A stretch of 39,004 bases of DNA from Actinomycetes bacterium (GCA_023429565.1 JAEZDJ010000089.1:1-39004); one strand, 5' to 3'. Shown: positions 1 through 8,733, counted from the first letter of the stretch. Program-made: numbers and translations. Notes: generated from the sequence alone by a model not told the origin.

Positions 1-3000
1 GTGGAGAAGGAGGCCGTCTCGCCGGCGACGAGGCCGGAGAGGGAGCCCTCGGCCCGCAGCGGGAGGCCGTCGTAGACCTTGGCGGCGCTCGGGGTGGCGA
101 CGGAGAGCGGCGCGGGGGTCACCGAGACATTCACGATTTTCGTCCACTTCGAAGAGCCGCGCATGACCTCTACGGTGACCTCGGTGGAATCACTCACATT
201 CACAAAAGAATTGTTAACTTCCTTGCCGTTAACATAATATTTGACAGTGTCCCCAGCCACCGTTCCACTGACCGAAACGCCTTGGGCCATCCCATCATAT
301 GTTTTCGCGAAGCCCACGGCGTCGACATCAGAGAAGTCAACTGCCCATTGAGCGTAAAGCGTCTTGTTCCCGTTGAGGGTCAAAATGTCATCAGGAGCAT
401 AGGCCATACCGCTGCCATCGGCAGAATCATTCCATGACACGAATGTATAGCCCGGACGGTCGAACAGGGATCCTGGCAGCGAGACGCTGTCGCCGCGTTC
501 AGCCATCCAAGACTGCGTCGAAGGATCGTTTCCAAAATTCGCATTGAAGGTAAGGTAGATAACCGCCGCTGGATTGACATATCGAGCCACAAGGTTCGTG
601 TCTCCCGCAATCTTGACCGTGGTTCCTGGATAGTAGGTAATGCCTTCCCCTTCGACCTGCCAACCGATGAACGTCTTCCCCGGATAAGAGAGCACTGCCC
701 CTTTGACGGGAGCACGAACGCCCATATCATATTCATTGGCATCGGTCGGCACCAAGCCAGTGCCGCTACCAGCATTGTAGGTAACCCGGAATCCCTCCGT
801 CTTCCAATGGGCATAAAGAGAGACGTTGCCAGAAACCGGAGTCTCCCAGCTATAGGACACGAGACGATCGGTCCCCGGCAGATACCAATACCATCCCTCA
901 AACTGACCGAGGCCTTCATAGAATTGTCCCTTGATATAAGTCCCAGGATCCTTGACGTATTCCCCCTCGGCTATGCCCTGCGACGAGACAGGAGTGAGGT
1001 CGCCCTTCTGATTGAAAAACTCTGCCGTATATTGGGATGACTCCCATTTTGCAAAGAGCTGAACGTTGCTATTCGGCATAGTTGCCGTAGAAAAATCATA
1101 AGGTTTATGATAATCGGCATCCAGGTACCAGCCTTTGAACACATAGTTTGCCCGAGTGGGATCGGCCGGCTGATATGAGGAGGTTGGAGCTTCGTATCTT
1201 ATATTCGCGACCGAAGAAACCGAACTGCCACCCATAGAGTTGAAGGACAGGCTATACGTCAGGCGGTCATAGTAGAAGTTGTACGTGTTATCGCTTGAGC
1301 CGCTATCGCTTCCCGTCCCAAATCCATCGATAGTTTTGGGACTCAGCCCAGTATTGACCTCAAGATTGAGCTTCTGCGTATAGGCATTGTCCTTTGAATA
1401 CCATTTACCATTTTTATAGATGGCATCAGTTGGCTTGTTGGCATCGTCGGCGATTTGCAGCCAATAGTTCACCTGCACCGTGCGTGTCGATCCCCACGAC
1501 GCTTTAAACGTCACCGAACCAGTAGATTTATCCGCAACGAGTGCGGCCCTATTGCACAAATCACTGGTAAAGGTCAAACGATGAGTGGCATAGCTGCCAG
1601 CCCAATTGAGAAAACCCTTACCGTTTTTATTGAAAGTCGCATTCTTGGAGGACACCCACAAGTCATCGATATTCTGTTCATATTTGGTCTGAAAAGAATA
1701 CTGTTTGTCGCTGTTATAGGTGACACCCTTGAACACCATGGCACCGCCGTCAAGATCGAACTTGACATCGTAGACTGTCCGCTTGAAATACACGTTCAGG
1801 ACTGTCGTGCCATTGCCTGCGACAGTTGTCGTGTCGCCGTGACTGTAGTAACCGTAGTTGATAGACTTCAACTGGGAGCGAATGCCTTCGGCTGACACCG
1901 ACGACCCCGCCGCCACTTTCTTAGTCTCCGAATTGTTGTACATATAGTTGTTGACGTCAGTCCCCGGGTCGCCCACAATGTTCGGCTTCTCGAACCAGTA
2001 CACTATGGTGTAGCTGACCTGCTGACCTTGCCATATTCCGTACAGCACCACATCGTTTTCCAAGGGTTTCGAGAAATCGAAAGCGCCCGCCGAGCCATCT
2101 TCGCTCGTCGACCAAAAGAGGAAGGTATATCCGACGCGAGTTGGCGTGGCAGGCTGGGCAACAACGGTGCCCGAGGGCACGACCAGTGGACTGACCGCCG
2201 ATCCCTTCGACACGAAGTACACGTAGTGAGTGTCAACAAAATGGGGTTTCAAGGTCATATTGCCCGTAACCGGCGTGTTGAAATCATACGGCGCGCCATC
2301 GAGATACCATGCATCGAACAGCTGCTTTTCGGGAGGCACCGGTCCGTCGATCTTGGTCGCCTTGCCCTTGTTCGACACTTCCTGGGTCGCAATGATCTTG
2401 CCATCAGCATTCTCGAACAGCACAACCCATTTGTCGCTGAATTTTGCCGTTAGCTGTATGTCCGAAGTGATGGGGGTAGAGAAATCGAAACGCTCGAGTG
2501 AACCATCCTGCAACGTCCGATACCATCCCATAAAAGCGACGAAGCCCTCGGGAATGGCGGGGGTCACCGGCTCAGAGCACGTCTCCCCTTCGTCGACGCT
2601 CTGGGTCTGGTATTCCGCGTCCTCCGCCATAAAGGTGACAGAATGAATACCAGAAACGTCAGCTTGCTTCTGCGAAGAAGCGCTCGAGGGATCAACGTTT
2701 TTGCCATTGAGGGAAGGCGTCGTCCCATCGTTCGTATCCTCCCCCATCACGGCTACAGCCTTCACCGTGACCACCAATGCGCCGTCAACGTTCTCAGCCG
2801 CAATGACGGAAACGCCGTCTTGGGTAGTGACGGGCACCTCGGCGTTCGTGGAAGTCTTCGCCGTAACGGACTCAATCTCGTAGCCAGCATCGGCATTCAC
2901 CGAAAACGCGAGGCTCTCATGGGAAGCAGTCTCAAGCAAGGAATCAGCGAGTGCCTGGCCGTTCACGGATACGGAAGCGTTGTCGGCCTCAAACGTGACA

Positions 3001-3257
3001 GTGGCCTCATTGGTAGACGTCGAGACGGGCTCCGCAGCCGCAGAATCATCCGACACCAAACCAGAATCGGACTGGACGGCCTCCTGATCAGCAGAATCCT
3101 CAGTCGCCCCCTGCTGAGCCGTGGCTGCATTGCCGCTTTCGGCGAAGGCGAAAACGTTTGTCATGGACAAGACGAGAACCACCGACATGAACACGGCAAG
3201 GAACTTTCCCCCGGACGTGTCTCTCAGATCGAGCATCCGCTCCAACATACCAATCAC
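1..3257 (-). CDS. InlB B-repeat surface protein, C-terminus beyond window
   Basis: Open reading frame on the minus strand with no stop before the window edge, giving 1,085 residues of a larger protein. It starts with a signal peptide (KFLAVFMSVVLVLS followed by AFA-E), then an acidic Ser/Ala-rich linker. At least seven repeats of the Listeria-Bacteroides (InlB B) type follow, each with the pattern GY-F-GWY ... FDFSTPV ... LYA-W. The last part in view (a VYDG motif followed by LSGLVAGE) looks like an MBG/YDG domain. Such proteins are secreted and usually wall-attached, with roles in adhesion; the anchor would lie in the unseen C-terminus. I chose the GTG at 3257 because GAGG lies 9 nt upstream; an ATG at 3248 is the alternative but has no well-spaced ribosome site. 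The AT content is visibly higher than in the rest of the window, common for surface proteins or acquired genes. The repeat family is clear; ligand and function are unknown. Confidence 0.85.
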   Translation of the reverse strand, partial: MIGMLERMLDLRDTSGGKFLAVFMSVVLVLSMTNVFAFAESGNAATAQQGATEDSADQEAVQSDSGLVSDDSAAAEPVSTSTNEATVTFEADNASVSVNGQALADSLLETASHESLAFSVNADAGYEIESVTAKTSTNAEVPVTTQDGVSVIAAENVDGALVVTVKAVAVMGEDTNDGTTPSLNGKNVDPSSASSQKQADVSGIHSVTFMAEDAEYQTQSVDEGETCSEPVTPAIPEGFVAFMGWYRTLQDGSLERFDFSTPITSDIQLTAKFSDKWVVLFENADGKIIATQEVSNKGKATKIDGPVPPEKQLFDAWYLDGAPYDFNTPVTGNMTLKPHFVDTHYVYFVSKGSAVSPLVVPSGTVVAQPATPTRVGYTFLFWSTSEDGSAGAFDFSKPLENDVVLYGIWQGQQVSYTIVYWFEKPNIVGDPGTDVNNYMYNNSETKKVAAGSSVSAEGIRSQLKSINYGYYSHGDTTTVAGNGTTVLNVYFKRTVYDVKFDLDGGAMVFKGVTYNSDKQYSFQTKYEQNIDDLWVSSKNATFNKNGKGFLNWAGSYATHRLTFTSDLCNRAALVADKSTGSVTFKASWGSTRTVQVNYWLQIADDANKPTDAIYKNGKWYSKDNAYTQKLNLEVNTGLSPKTIDGFGTGSDSGSSDNTYNFYYDRLTYSLSFNSMGGSSVSSVANIRYEAPTSSYQPADPTRANYVFKGWYLDADYHKPYDFSTATMPNSNVQLFAKWESSQYTAEFFNQKGDLTPVSSQGIAEGEYVKDPGTYIKGQFYEGLGQFEGWYWYLPGTDRLVSYSWETPVSGNVSLYAHWKTEGFRVTYNAGSGTGLVPTDANEYDMGVRAPVKGAVLSYPGKTFIGWQVEGEGITYYPGTTVKIAGDTNLVARYVNPAAVIYLTFNANFGNDPSTQSWMAERGDSVSLPGSLFDRPGYTFVSWNDSADGSGMAYAPDDILTLNGNKTLYAQWAVDFSDVDAVGFAKTYDGMAQGVSVSGTVAGDTVKYYVNGKEVNNSFVNVSDSTEVTVEVMRGSSKWTKIVNVSVTPAPLSVATPSAAKVYDGLPLRAEGSLSGLVAGETASFS

Positions 3258-3272
3258 CCAGACTTCCCTCGA

Positions 3273-3367
3273 GACCGGCCGTCCATGGCTGGTCTTTCCC
3301 GCAGATCCTACCGTCTGCGGCGCTTGCACATTCGGAACATCCCTGCGGACGTTCCCTCGGTTCAAGC
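3273..3367 (-). promoter_or_regulatory. Structured 5' leader of the surface-protein gene
   Basis: Read on the minus strand, three hairpins lie in a row before the start codon. The first has 9-bp arms (GGAACGTCC/GGATGTTCC, one G-T pair, 4-nt loop, 3334-3355) and is enclosed by a 5-bp stem GCTTG/CAAGC (3322-3326 with 3363-3367). The second is a perfect 7-bp stem CCGCAGA/TCTGCGG with an 8-nt loop (3299-3320). The third pairs GACC-GCC with GGC-GGTC (3273-3294) and ends 3 nt upstream of the ribosome site. This could be a riboswitch, a protein-binding leader or a translational control element. I tried to match it to the cyclic di-GMP class I consensus and could not do so convincingly. Confidence 0.45.
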
Positions 3368-3760
3368 TTTTACGTAAGTCTGGCATGCTGATGGTATGTG
3401 ATGGTCATGGTAGGCTCCCGCCCGCTTACAGAAAAAAGCAGCAAGGAAGGTAGGGAAACCCAATAATTATTCTACCATCTCCCAACTCATATGTTCTAAA
3501 TATGACATCATTTTTACGGCGAGCGGCAATCCTCCATAATTCGATTGGTGCATCAGTTACTCTCAGCACATTCAAATCGTGCACAAAACCGGTCGCCCCG
3601 CTGGGCGCCTCTCTGGCAAACGCCAGGCGACAACAGGGAAGCCTTGACGAATTCCTTCTTTCCCACCAGGACATCCACGCCCGCCCAGAGCGCGCTTTCC
3701 CTCAGGAATCGGTTTCTCCGCAATGCGTCGGCAACGGGAAGGAACGGTTTCGCTGAAGGG

Positions 3761-3766
3761 TATAAT
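3761..3766 (+). promoter_or_regulatory. -10 box of the pilus-like operon
   Basis: A perfect TATAAT sits 40 nt upstream of the TTG start of the lipoprotein gene. No good -35 hexamer is visible at the usual distance, so the promoter may need an activator or another sigma factor. It implies a short leader of about 33 nt. Confidence 0.5.
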
Positions 3767-3805
3767 GCCGGGTGGAAGCTTGAACTATCGAAAGGACAGT
3801 CCCGG

Positions 3806-4765
3806 TTGCATGATGACGGCGTCACGGATGATGGGCATCAGTGGCACGCGAAAGCGCGCAATGCATCGCTGTGCCTAGCCGCCGCGCTTCTCCTCTTCGG
3901 TCTCGCAAGCTGCACCGGAGAGAATACGTCCTCGGAAGACAAAACGTCGGGTCCATCATTCGAGCGCACGGCCCTGACACTGGCTCCCTTTGACGAGTCC
4001 ACGGCAACGCTCAGCAACGGCGCGCTCATCGATGCCTCGCATCTGTCAGAAGGGTACGTCGCGGTCTCAGCGTCGTCGAATGCCCGCCTGAAACTTCAGG
4101 TCTCGTCCGGAGACATGAGCTACTACTACGACCTTCCGAGCAATGGCGCCGCCATCTCTTGCCCTCTGAATATGGGAGACGGGACCTATGAGTTCACCGT
4201 CTGGGAGAACACCTCAGGAAATCGCTATGCAGTCTTGTCTGACACCTTGAGCTACGACGTGCAGCTGGCAGATGAGTTCCAACCTTTCATTCGACCAAGC
4301 GCCTACTGCTCTTACGATGAGGGAAGCGCCAGCACCCAACGTGCGAACGAGCTGTGCTCCAACGCACAAAACGAGGCCGACGTCTTGCGCGCCATATACA
4401 CATGGATGACGGAAAACGTCACGTACGATGAGGATAAAGCTGCTCAACTGGCCGATGCCACCGGATATGTGCCCAATCCCGACGAGACCCTTGAATCAAA
4501 AAGTGGCATCTGCTTCGATTACGCGTCTTTGGCCGCAGCCATGCTGCGAAGCCAGGGAATTCCCTGTAAAATAATCACGGGTAACGTCTCACCGGACAAT
4601 ATATACCACGCTTGGAACATGGTGTATATTGACGGCACCTGGGTGACCGCCAGCATCAGCGTCGATCAAAACACCTGGACACGGATTGACCTGACCTTCG
4701 CCGCGGGGAGCGGATCGCCCTCTGTGGGAGACGGCGTTTCCTACACCGAACGGTACACGTATTAG
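3806..4765 (+). CDS. Transglutaminase-like domain lipoprotein
   Basis: A 319-residue predicted lipoprotein. The N-terminal hydrophobic stretch ends in the lipobox LASC (Cys about 36), so it should be anchored on the outer face of the membrane. The C-terminal half matches the transglutaminase-like papain fold: Cys in GICFDYA (about 236), His in YHAWN (about 268) and Asp in RIDLTF (about 295) fit the catalytic triad. The fold cleaves or crosslinks peptide bonds; the substrate is unknown. I chose the TTG at 3806 because AAAGGA lies 9 nt before it; the open frame extends upstream to 3545, but that part has no ribosome site or protein-like composition. The next gene begins 26 nt after the stop, so it probably leads the operon and may act on a pilus or secreted substrate. 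The middle third has no domain I recognise. Confidence 0.8.
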   Translation: MHDDGVTDDGHQWHAKARNASLCLAAALLLFGLASCTGENTSSEDKTSGPSFERTALTLAPFDESTATLSNGALIDASHLSEGYVAVSASSNARLKLQVSSGDMSYYYDLPSNGAAISCPLNMGDGTYEFTVWENTSGNRYAVLSDTLSYDVQLADEFQPFIRPSAYCSYDEGSASTQRANELCSNAQNEADVLRAIYTWMTENVTYDEDKAAQLADATGYVPNPDETLESKSGICFDYASLAAAMLRSQGIPCKIITGNVSPDNIYHAWNMVYIDGTWVTASISVDQNTWTRIDLTFAAGSGSPSVGDGVSYTERYTY

Positions 4766-4791
4766 TGCCGAGACAAGGAGCGAACACGGTT

Positions 4792-5844
4792 ATGCCAACG
4801 AAGATGCTCGGAAGCAACGCCCTTTCCGCTTTTTGTGAAAGCATGGCCATCATGTACTCCGCTGGCATCCAGAGCGACGAGGCGGTGTCCCTGCTCGCAG
4901 AAAACATGGAAGATGCCGCGTTCAAGGATGCCTGCACCCACGTGTACTCAGGACTCATCAGCGGCAAATCGCTCGGCACCTCCCTGGAAGACGCTCATCG
5001 CTTCCCCTCTCATCTGGTGGACATGGTGAAAGCGGGCGAACATTCGGGGCGACTTGAAAACGTTCTGAGAAGTTTGGCAAAGCACTACGACGAGGAAGAT
5101 CGCCTCTACATGAAGGCCAAGAGCGCCATTGCCTATCCCGCCGCCCTGCTTGGAGTCATGTCCGTGGTTCTGCTGTTCACCGTCATCGTCATACTGCCCG
5201 TATTCATCGACGTGTATGAAGGCCTGAGCGGCAACCTCACAACAGGGTCGTTCTCCTATGTGAGCGTGTCGATCCTCATCGGATGGGTGGCACTGGTCGT
5301 CACCCTTGCTTGCACCACACTCGTTCTCATTGGCATGGGAGTAGCCTCCACCGCCGACGGACGGCAGCTTCTGGTGCGGTTGTTCGAAAAGGCTCCTTTC
5401 ACCCGAACCCCTTTGCGCCAGATGTCCCTAGCCCGCTTCACCGCCGCTTTGGCAACGTTCGTCTCAGCGGGCATCGACAGCGATTCGGCCATGCGGCGCG
5501 CCGTGCCCTTGATAGACAACCCCCGTCTGAGAGAACAGCTTGAACAGGCCTATAGCGAGATGACGGATCCAAGCTCGGCAAAAAGCCTTTCCCAGGCCAT
5601 CTTCGACAATGGCGTGTTTGATCCCATCTACGCCCGCATGCTGGTCGTGGGAACGCGATCAGGCAGCCTGGAGACTGTGCTGAGCAGCCTGTCGTCCACC
5701 TTCTTCGACGATGCCATCGCCCAAATCGACGGGATCATCGATGGCGTGGAACCCACCTTGGCAGCCTTCTTGACCGTCAGCGTGGGCGCCACGCTGATTG
5801 CCGTCATGCTGCCGCTGATCGGCATCATGGGATCAATCGGGTAG
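4792..5844 (+). CDS. Type II secretion/type IV pilus inner-membrane platform protein (GspF/PilC family)
   Basis: A 350-residue polytopic protein with the duplicated GspF fold. Each half has a helical cytoplasmic domain (FCESMAIMYSAGIQSDEAV near residue 12; FTAALATFVSAGIDSDSAM in the second half) followed by long hydrophobic helices, and a final pair of helices closes the protein. Each half carries the family pattern S-G-I--D-A. In known systems the F protein forms the platform on which the cytoplasmic ATPase assembles or retracts pilin. The ATG at 4792 has AAGGAG 11 nt upstream; a GTG at 4765, overlapping the previous stop, is in frame but less likely. Its length is slightly below the usual 400 or so. 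The family assignment is firm; whether the machine secretes, pulls DNA or moves cells is not known. Confidence 0.9.
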   Translation: MPTKMLGSNALSAFCESMAIMYSAGIQSDEAVSLLAENMEDAAFKDACTHVYSGLISGKSLGTSLEDAHRFPSHLVDMVKAGEHSGRLENVLRSLAKHYDEEDRLYMKAKSAIAYPAALLGVMSVVLLFTVIVILPVFIDVYEGLSGNLTTGSFSYVSVSILIGWVALVVTLACTTLVLIGMGVASTADGRQLLVRLFEKAPFTRTPLRQMSLARFTAALATFVSAGIDSDSAMRRAVPLIDNPRLREQLEQAYSEMTDPSSAKSLSQAIFDNGVFDPIYARMLVVGTRSGSLETVLSSLSSTFFDDAIAQIDGIIDGVEPTLAAFLTVSVGATLIAVMLPLIGIMGSIG

Positions 5845-5848
5845 CAGC

Positions 5849-6175
5849 ATGCCTCGCAACCAGACATCCGACCAAATCACCAAACGCCGGCGGCGGCGCA
5901 TTGCAGGCCTCGCCGTGGCCGTGATGGCAGCTGCCCTTATTGGCCTCGGCATCAACGTGACGGAATCCGGACTTCGGGAGCAGGGTGGAGTTTCCTTGCG
6001 CAACGCCATTCTGGACAGCGCCAAGCAGTGTTGCGCCATCGAAGGATCCTATCCCCCTTCCCTCTCCTATCTGGAACAGAATTATGGGCTGGTCGTCAAT
6101 CGAAACGACTACACCATCACCTATGAGACATTCGCCGACAACGTTATGCCCAATGTCGTGGTGTCGGCAAAATGA
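5849..6175 (+). CDS. Small single-span membrane protein of the pilus-like operon
   Basis: A 108-residue protein: a basic N-terminus with five consecutive arginines, one hydrophobic helix (about residues 18-36), then a short extracytoplasmic domain with a CC pair (QCCAIEGSYPPSLSYL). The phrase EGSYP-SL-YLE resembles the segment after the helix in pseudopilins of the GspG type, but the prepilin G-F---E cleavage motif is absent. It begins 4 nt after the platform-protein stop and its stop overlaps the next start (ATGA), so it should be translationally coupled. A pilin-like accessory subunit is the best guess, by position. Confidence 0.7.
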   Translation: MPRNQTSDQITKRRRRRIAGLAVAVMAAALIGLGINVTESGLREQGGVSLRNAILDSAKQCCAIEGSYPPSLSYLEQNYGLVVNRNDYTITYETFADNVMPNVVVSAK

Positions 6176-6696
6176 GCGACAACACGATCGGCGCCTTGCT
6201 CGAAGCGATGAAGGTGGGCCGGAAGCCACACTCGGGCCTTGGTGGCCATAACGGCCGGCTGTTCATAACCGTGCTGTTCGCGGTTATCGGACTTTTCCTC
6301 CTTTTCGCCCTTCTCATGGGCACGAGCGCCTACCGCGCCGCGAACGGCGTTCGCGAAGGCACGGACGAGATGCGCCTCAGCCTTTCGCTGATTGCAAACT
6401 CCGTCCGCATGAACGACACAGCAAACGCCGTCGGGGCCGCGGAAGGGCCCGAGGGGCCTGCCCTCGTGTTGACGGAACATCTGGACACGGGAGATTTTGA
6501 GACACGCCTCTATTCCTATCAGGGATCCATCGTGGAAGAGTACACGCGCGCCGGGTCTTCGTTTGACCCCCAAAGGGCGCGCATCGTAGTGGCCTCGGAG
6601 AAATTTGACTTCGCCTATGCAAACGGCCTCTTGACCGTCTACACCGATCAGGGATCGGCGTCCATCGCCCTGCGAAGCTTGCAAGGGGGTGCCTGA
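6172..6696 (+). CDS. DUF4860-like single-span membrane protein
   Basis: A 174-residue protein with a short cytoplasmic N-terminus, one hydrophobic helix (LFITVLFAVIGLFLLFALLMG, about residues 25-46) and an extracytoplasmic domain with regular strand-like spacing. The layout and the S-IANSVR--D segment resemble DUF4860 proteins, which typically sit in small pilus/secretion operons of Gram-positive anaerobes. There is no glutamate at position 5 of the helix, so it is not a standard prepilin. The start overlaps the previous stop by 4 nt. A minor-pilin-like role is inferred from context only. Confidence 0.75.
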   Translation: MSDNTIGALLEAMKVGRKPHSGLGGHNGRLFITVLFAVIGLFLLFALLMGTSAYRAANGVREGTDEMRLSLSLIANSVRMNDTANAVGAAEGPEGPALVLTEHLDTGDFETRLYSYQGSIVEEYTRAGSSFDPQRARIVVASEKFDFAYANGLLTVYTDQGSASIALRSLQGGA

Positions 6697-7184
6697 TGCA
6701 CGACTCACCGCTTCGCATCATCAACAGCCATGAGGGGGAGCGTCGTTCATGGCACGGGGCAGCATTCGTCGTCGAAGCCCTTGTCCTTCTCGTGTTTCTG
6801 ACCCTGTCGCTTGCCGCGCTCGTCAGCCTTGTCGAATCCGTTCACGCTCGCGGAACGGCAGCAGATGAGCTTTCCGCCGCGGCAATCATCGCGTCCAATG
6901 ATGCCGAGTCATTTGCCGCCGACCCTTCGATCGTCGGGAGGACGGCGCAGTACCGATTCTCGGGAGAAGGCCTCAGGGAGCTGAGCCCTGACGAAGCTTC
7001 TTCCGATGAGCCGAACGGAAAAGAAGGAAGCGGACAGACCTATGAGCTCGTCCGCGTCGTCCAAGATGACAGTCGGCCAGCAGGCACGCTGTTCGAAGCT
7101 CATATCACGGTGAGCCGAGACGGGCGCATCGTCTATGAGCTCGACACGTCACGCTATGTCTCCACCGAGGGGGCAACGGAATGA
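6696..7184 (+). CDS. Pseudopilin-like membrane protein
   Basis: A 162-residue protein. The hydrophobic segment begins HGA-AFVVEALVLLVFLTL: if cut after the second alanine of HGAA's first GA pair (GA|AFVVE), a Glu falls at position +5, as in type IV prepilins, with Ala instead of Gly at -1. The rest is a soluble extracytoplasmic domain with an acidic middle (SPDEASSDEP). The start shares one base with the previous stop (TGATG), so the two are coupled. Of the four small proteins in this operon it is the one most likely to be processed by a prepilin peptidase, but no peptidase gene is in the window. Confidence 0.7.
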   Translation: MHDSPLRIINSHEGERRSWHGAAFVVEALVLLVFLTLSLAALVSLVESVHARGTAADELSAAAIIASNDAESFAADPSIVGRTAQYRFSGEGLRELSPDEASSDEPNGKEGSGQTYELVRVVQDDSRPAGTLFEAHITVSRDGRIVYELDTSRYVSTEGATE

Positions 7185-7651
7185 GCCATGCAAAGGGGAC
7201 GGTGCGCATCGGACCGGTAAGCCTGCTTTCCCTGACCATCATCGTGTGTTTGGCAGTCATGGCTGTTTTGGCGGCTGCAACAGCCCAAGCCACCTACGCA
7301 GCGGCCGACAAGCAGACGCGTTTCGTCGACGACACCTACGCAAACGAACGCGCCGCCCAAGACTTGGTCTCTGAAATCGATGCCGCGCTCGCGCCTATTC
7401 GCGCCGCAGAAGGAAATCAGGCAGAGGCCCTGGCCGCAGTGGAGAGCGCGCTCGTGGCGAGAAAGGATGTATCCCTCAACGGCGACCAGGTGGATGCCTT
7501 ATTCGTAGCCGACAGCGGTCGCACGCTCGATGTGGCGATCGACATCAACGACGATGCCACCTACACCATCGCACGTTGGAGCGCAACGACGCAATGGAAC
7601 GATACCGATCCGGACGACGTCCTCTGGTCGGGTTCTACGCAACCAGGATAG
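7181..7651 (+). CDS. Small single-span membrane protein of the pilus-like operon
   Basis: A 156-residue protein with one N-terminal hydrophobic helix (about residues 12-38) followed by an acidic, helix-rich extracytoplasmic part. The arrangement NERAAQDLVSEIDAALAPI after the helix resembles minor pilins of the PilX/GspK kind, yet no prepilin motif is visible. The start overlaps the previous stop (ATGA), and the ribosome site of the ATPase gene lies in its last codons. No better function can be given. Confidence 0.7.
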   Translation: MSHAKGTVRIGPVSLLSLTIIVCLAVMAVLAAATAQATYAAADKQTRFVDDTYANERAAQDLVSEIDAALAPIRAAEGNQAEALAAVESALVARKDVSLNGDQVDALFVADSGRTLDVAIDINDDATYTIARWSATTQWNDTDPDDVLWSGSTQPG

Positions 7652-7659
7652 GAGAAGCG

Positions 7660-8733
7660 ATGAAACTGGAACAGCTGCTGCAGGAGATGGTTGACGCGAA
7701 GGCGTCCGACATCTTCATCATTGCCGGCCTTCCTCTGACCTATGAGGTGAGCGGACGGCAGATCAGGCTGGACTCGGCGCCGTTCACTCCAGCCGACACC
7801 GAGGCTTTCGTGCGCGTCATCTACGAAGCGTCGGGGCGCAACATGGGCGCATTCGTGGACAACGGGAATCACGATGATGACTTCTCTTTTGCCATCTCGG
7901 GAATCGGCCGTTTCCGGGCAAACATCTTCCGTCAAAGAGGCTCGTACGGTGCGGTCATCCGGGTCATCCCCTTTGGCCTTCCCCGCCCCGAGGAACTAAA
8001 CATTCCTGAGGAAGTATTGCGTCTCAGCTCTCTCAAAAAAGGCCTCGTCTTGGTCACCGGCCCAGCAGGCGTCGGCAAGACAACCACGCTCGCCTGCATC
8101 ATCGACCGGCTGAATCATGAACGCAGCGGGCATATCATTACCATGGAGGACCCCATCGAATACGTGCATCGGCACGGCACTTGCATTGTCACTCAGCGCG
8201 AGGTTCCCACCGACATTGCCTCATACAGCGAGGCATTGCGCTCCGCCATGCGGGAAAGCCCGGACATCATCCTGCTCGGAGAAATGCGCGACAAAAACAC
8301 CATCAGCACAGCGGTCACGGCAGCCGAAATGGCACAGCTGCTGTTCTCGACCTTGCACACCACGGGAGCGGCAGGAACCGTCGATCGCATGATCGACGCC
8401 TTTCCCGCCTCCCAACAACGGCAGATCCGCATCCAGCTGTCGATGGCCCTCCAAGCAATTGTTAGCCAGCAGCTGGTGCCCGCCATTGATGGAAGCATGG
8501 TGCCTGCATTTGAAATCATGCTCACCAACACGGCAATTCGCAACCTCATACGCGAGGAGAAAACGCATCAGATAGACAGCGTGATTGCCGCCGGCGGGTC
8601 AGAGGGCATGCGCACGATGGACCAAAGTCTGTTCGACCTCGTCAAATCGAAACGAGTGGACAAAGACATGGCACTGCAGTACAGCATCCATCAAGAGGCT
8701 TTGGAAAAACGATTTGAGGCGGAAAGGCTGTAG
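7660..8733 (+). CDS. pilT: PilT-type pilus ATPase
   Basis: A 357-residue secretion ATPase of the PilT/GspE superfamily. Visible in order are the N-terminal PAS-like domain with KASDIFI, Walker A GPAGVGKTT (134-142), the Asp box around E164 (TMEDPIEYVH), Walker B with DIILLGEMRD (202-211), the His box LFSTLHTTGA (228-237) and the PilT signature AIRNLIREEKTHQI (292-305). These point to PilT rather than PilB/GspE; PilT ATPases usually depolymerise type IVa pili. It is the only ATPase in the operon, so it may power this machine alone. I chose the ATG at 7660, with AGGAG 5 nt upstream, over an in-frame upstream start at 7576 that would overlap the previous gene. Confidence 0.93.
   Translation: MKLEQLLQEMVDAKASDIFIIAGLPLTYEVSGRQIRLDSAPFTPADTEAFVRVIYEASGRNMGAFVDNGNHDDDFSFAISGIGRFRANIFRQRGSYGAVIRVIPFGLPRPEELNIPEEVLRLSSLKKGLVLVTGPAGVGKTTTLACIIDRLNHERSGHIITMEDPIEYVHRHGTCIVTQREVPTDIASYSEALRSAMRESPDIILLGEMRDKNTISTAVTAAEMAQLLFSTLHTTGAAGTVDRMIDAFPASQQRQIRIQLSMALQAIVSQQLVPAIDGSMVPAFEIMLTNTAIRNLIREEKTHQIDSVIAAGGSEGMRTMDQSLFDLVKSKRVDKDMALQYSIHQEALEKRFEAERL

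Larger units (their letters stand above)
3258..3805. other. Divergent intergenic region with structured leader and plus-strand promoter
   Basis: About 550 bases separate the surface-protein gene (minus) from the pilus-like operon (plus). The left part (3273-3367) is a series of hairpins in the minus-strand leader, listed separately. A hairpin CTGGC-AAAC-GCCAG lies near 3616-3629 with no function I can assign. The right end holds the plus-strand promoter and ribosome site of the lipoprotein gene. Small open frames here on both strands have no credible start, ribosome site or domain, and I do not call them genes. Confidence 0.6.

Noticed and set aside
3600..3640. GGCAAAC segment resembling the core of a cyclic di-GMP riboswitch before the pilus-like operon
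   Set aside because: The segment is simply the loop of a CTGGC/GCCAG hairpin, the downstream GACGCAAAGCC part is missing, and the -10 box lies after it, so it would not be in the transcript.
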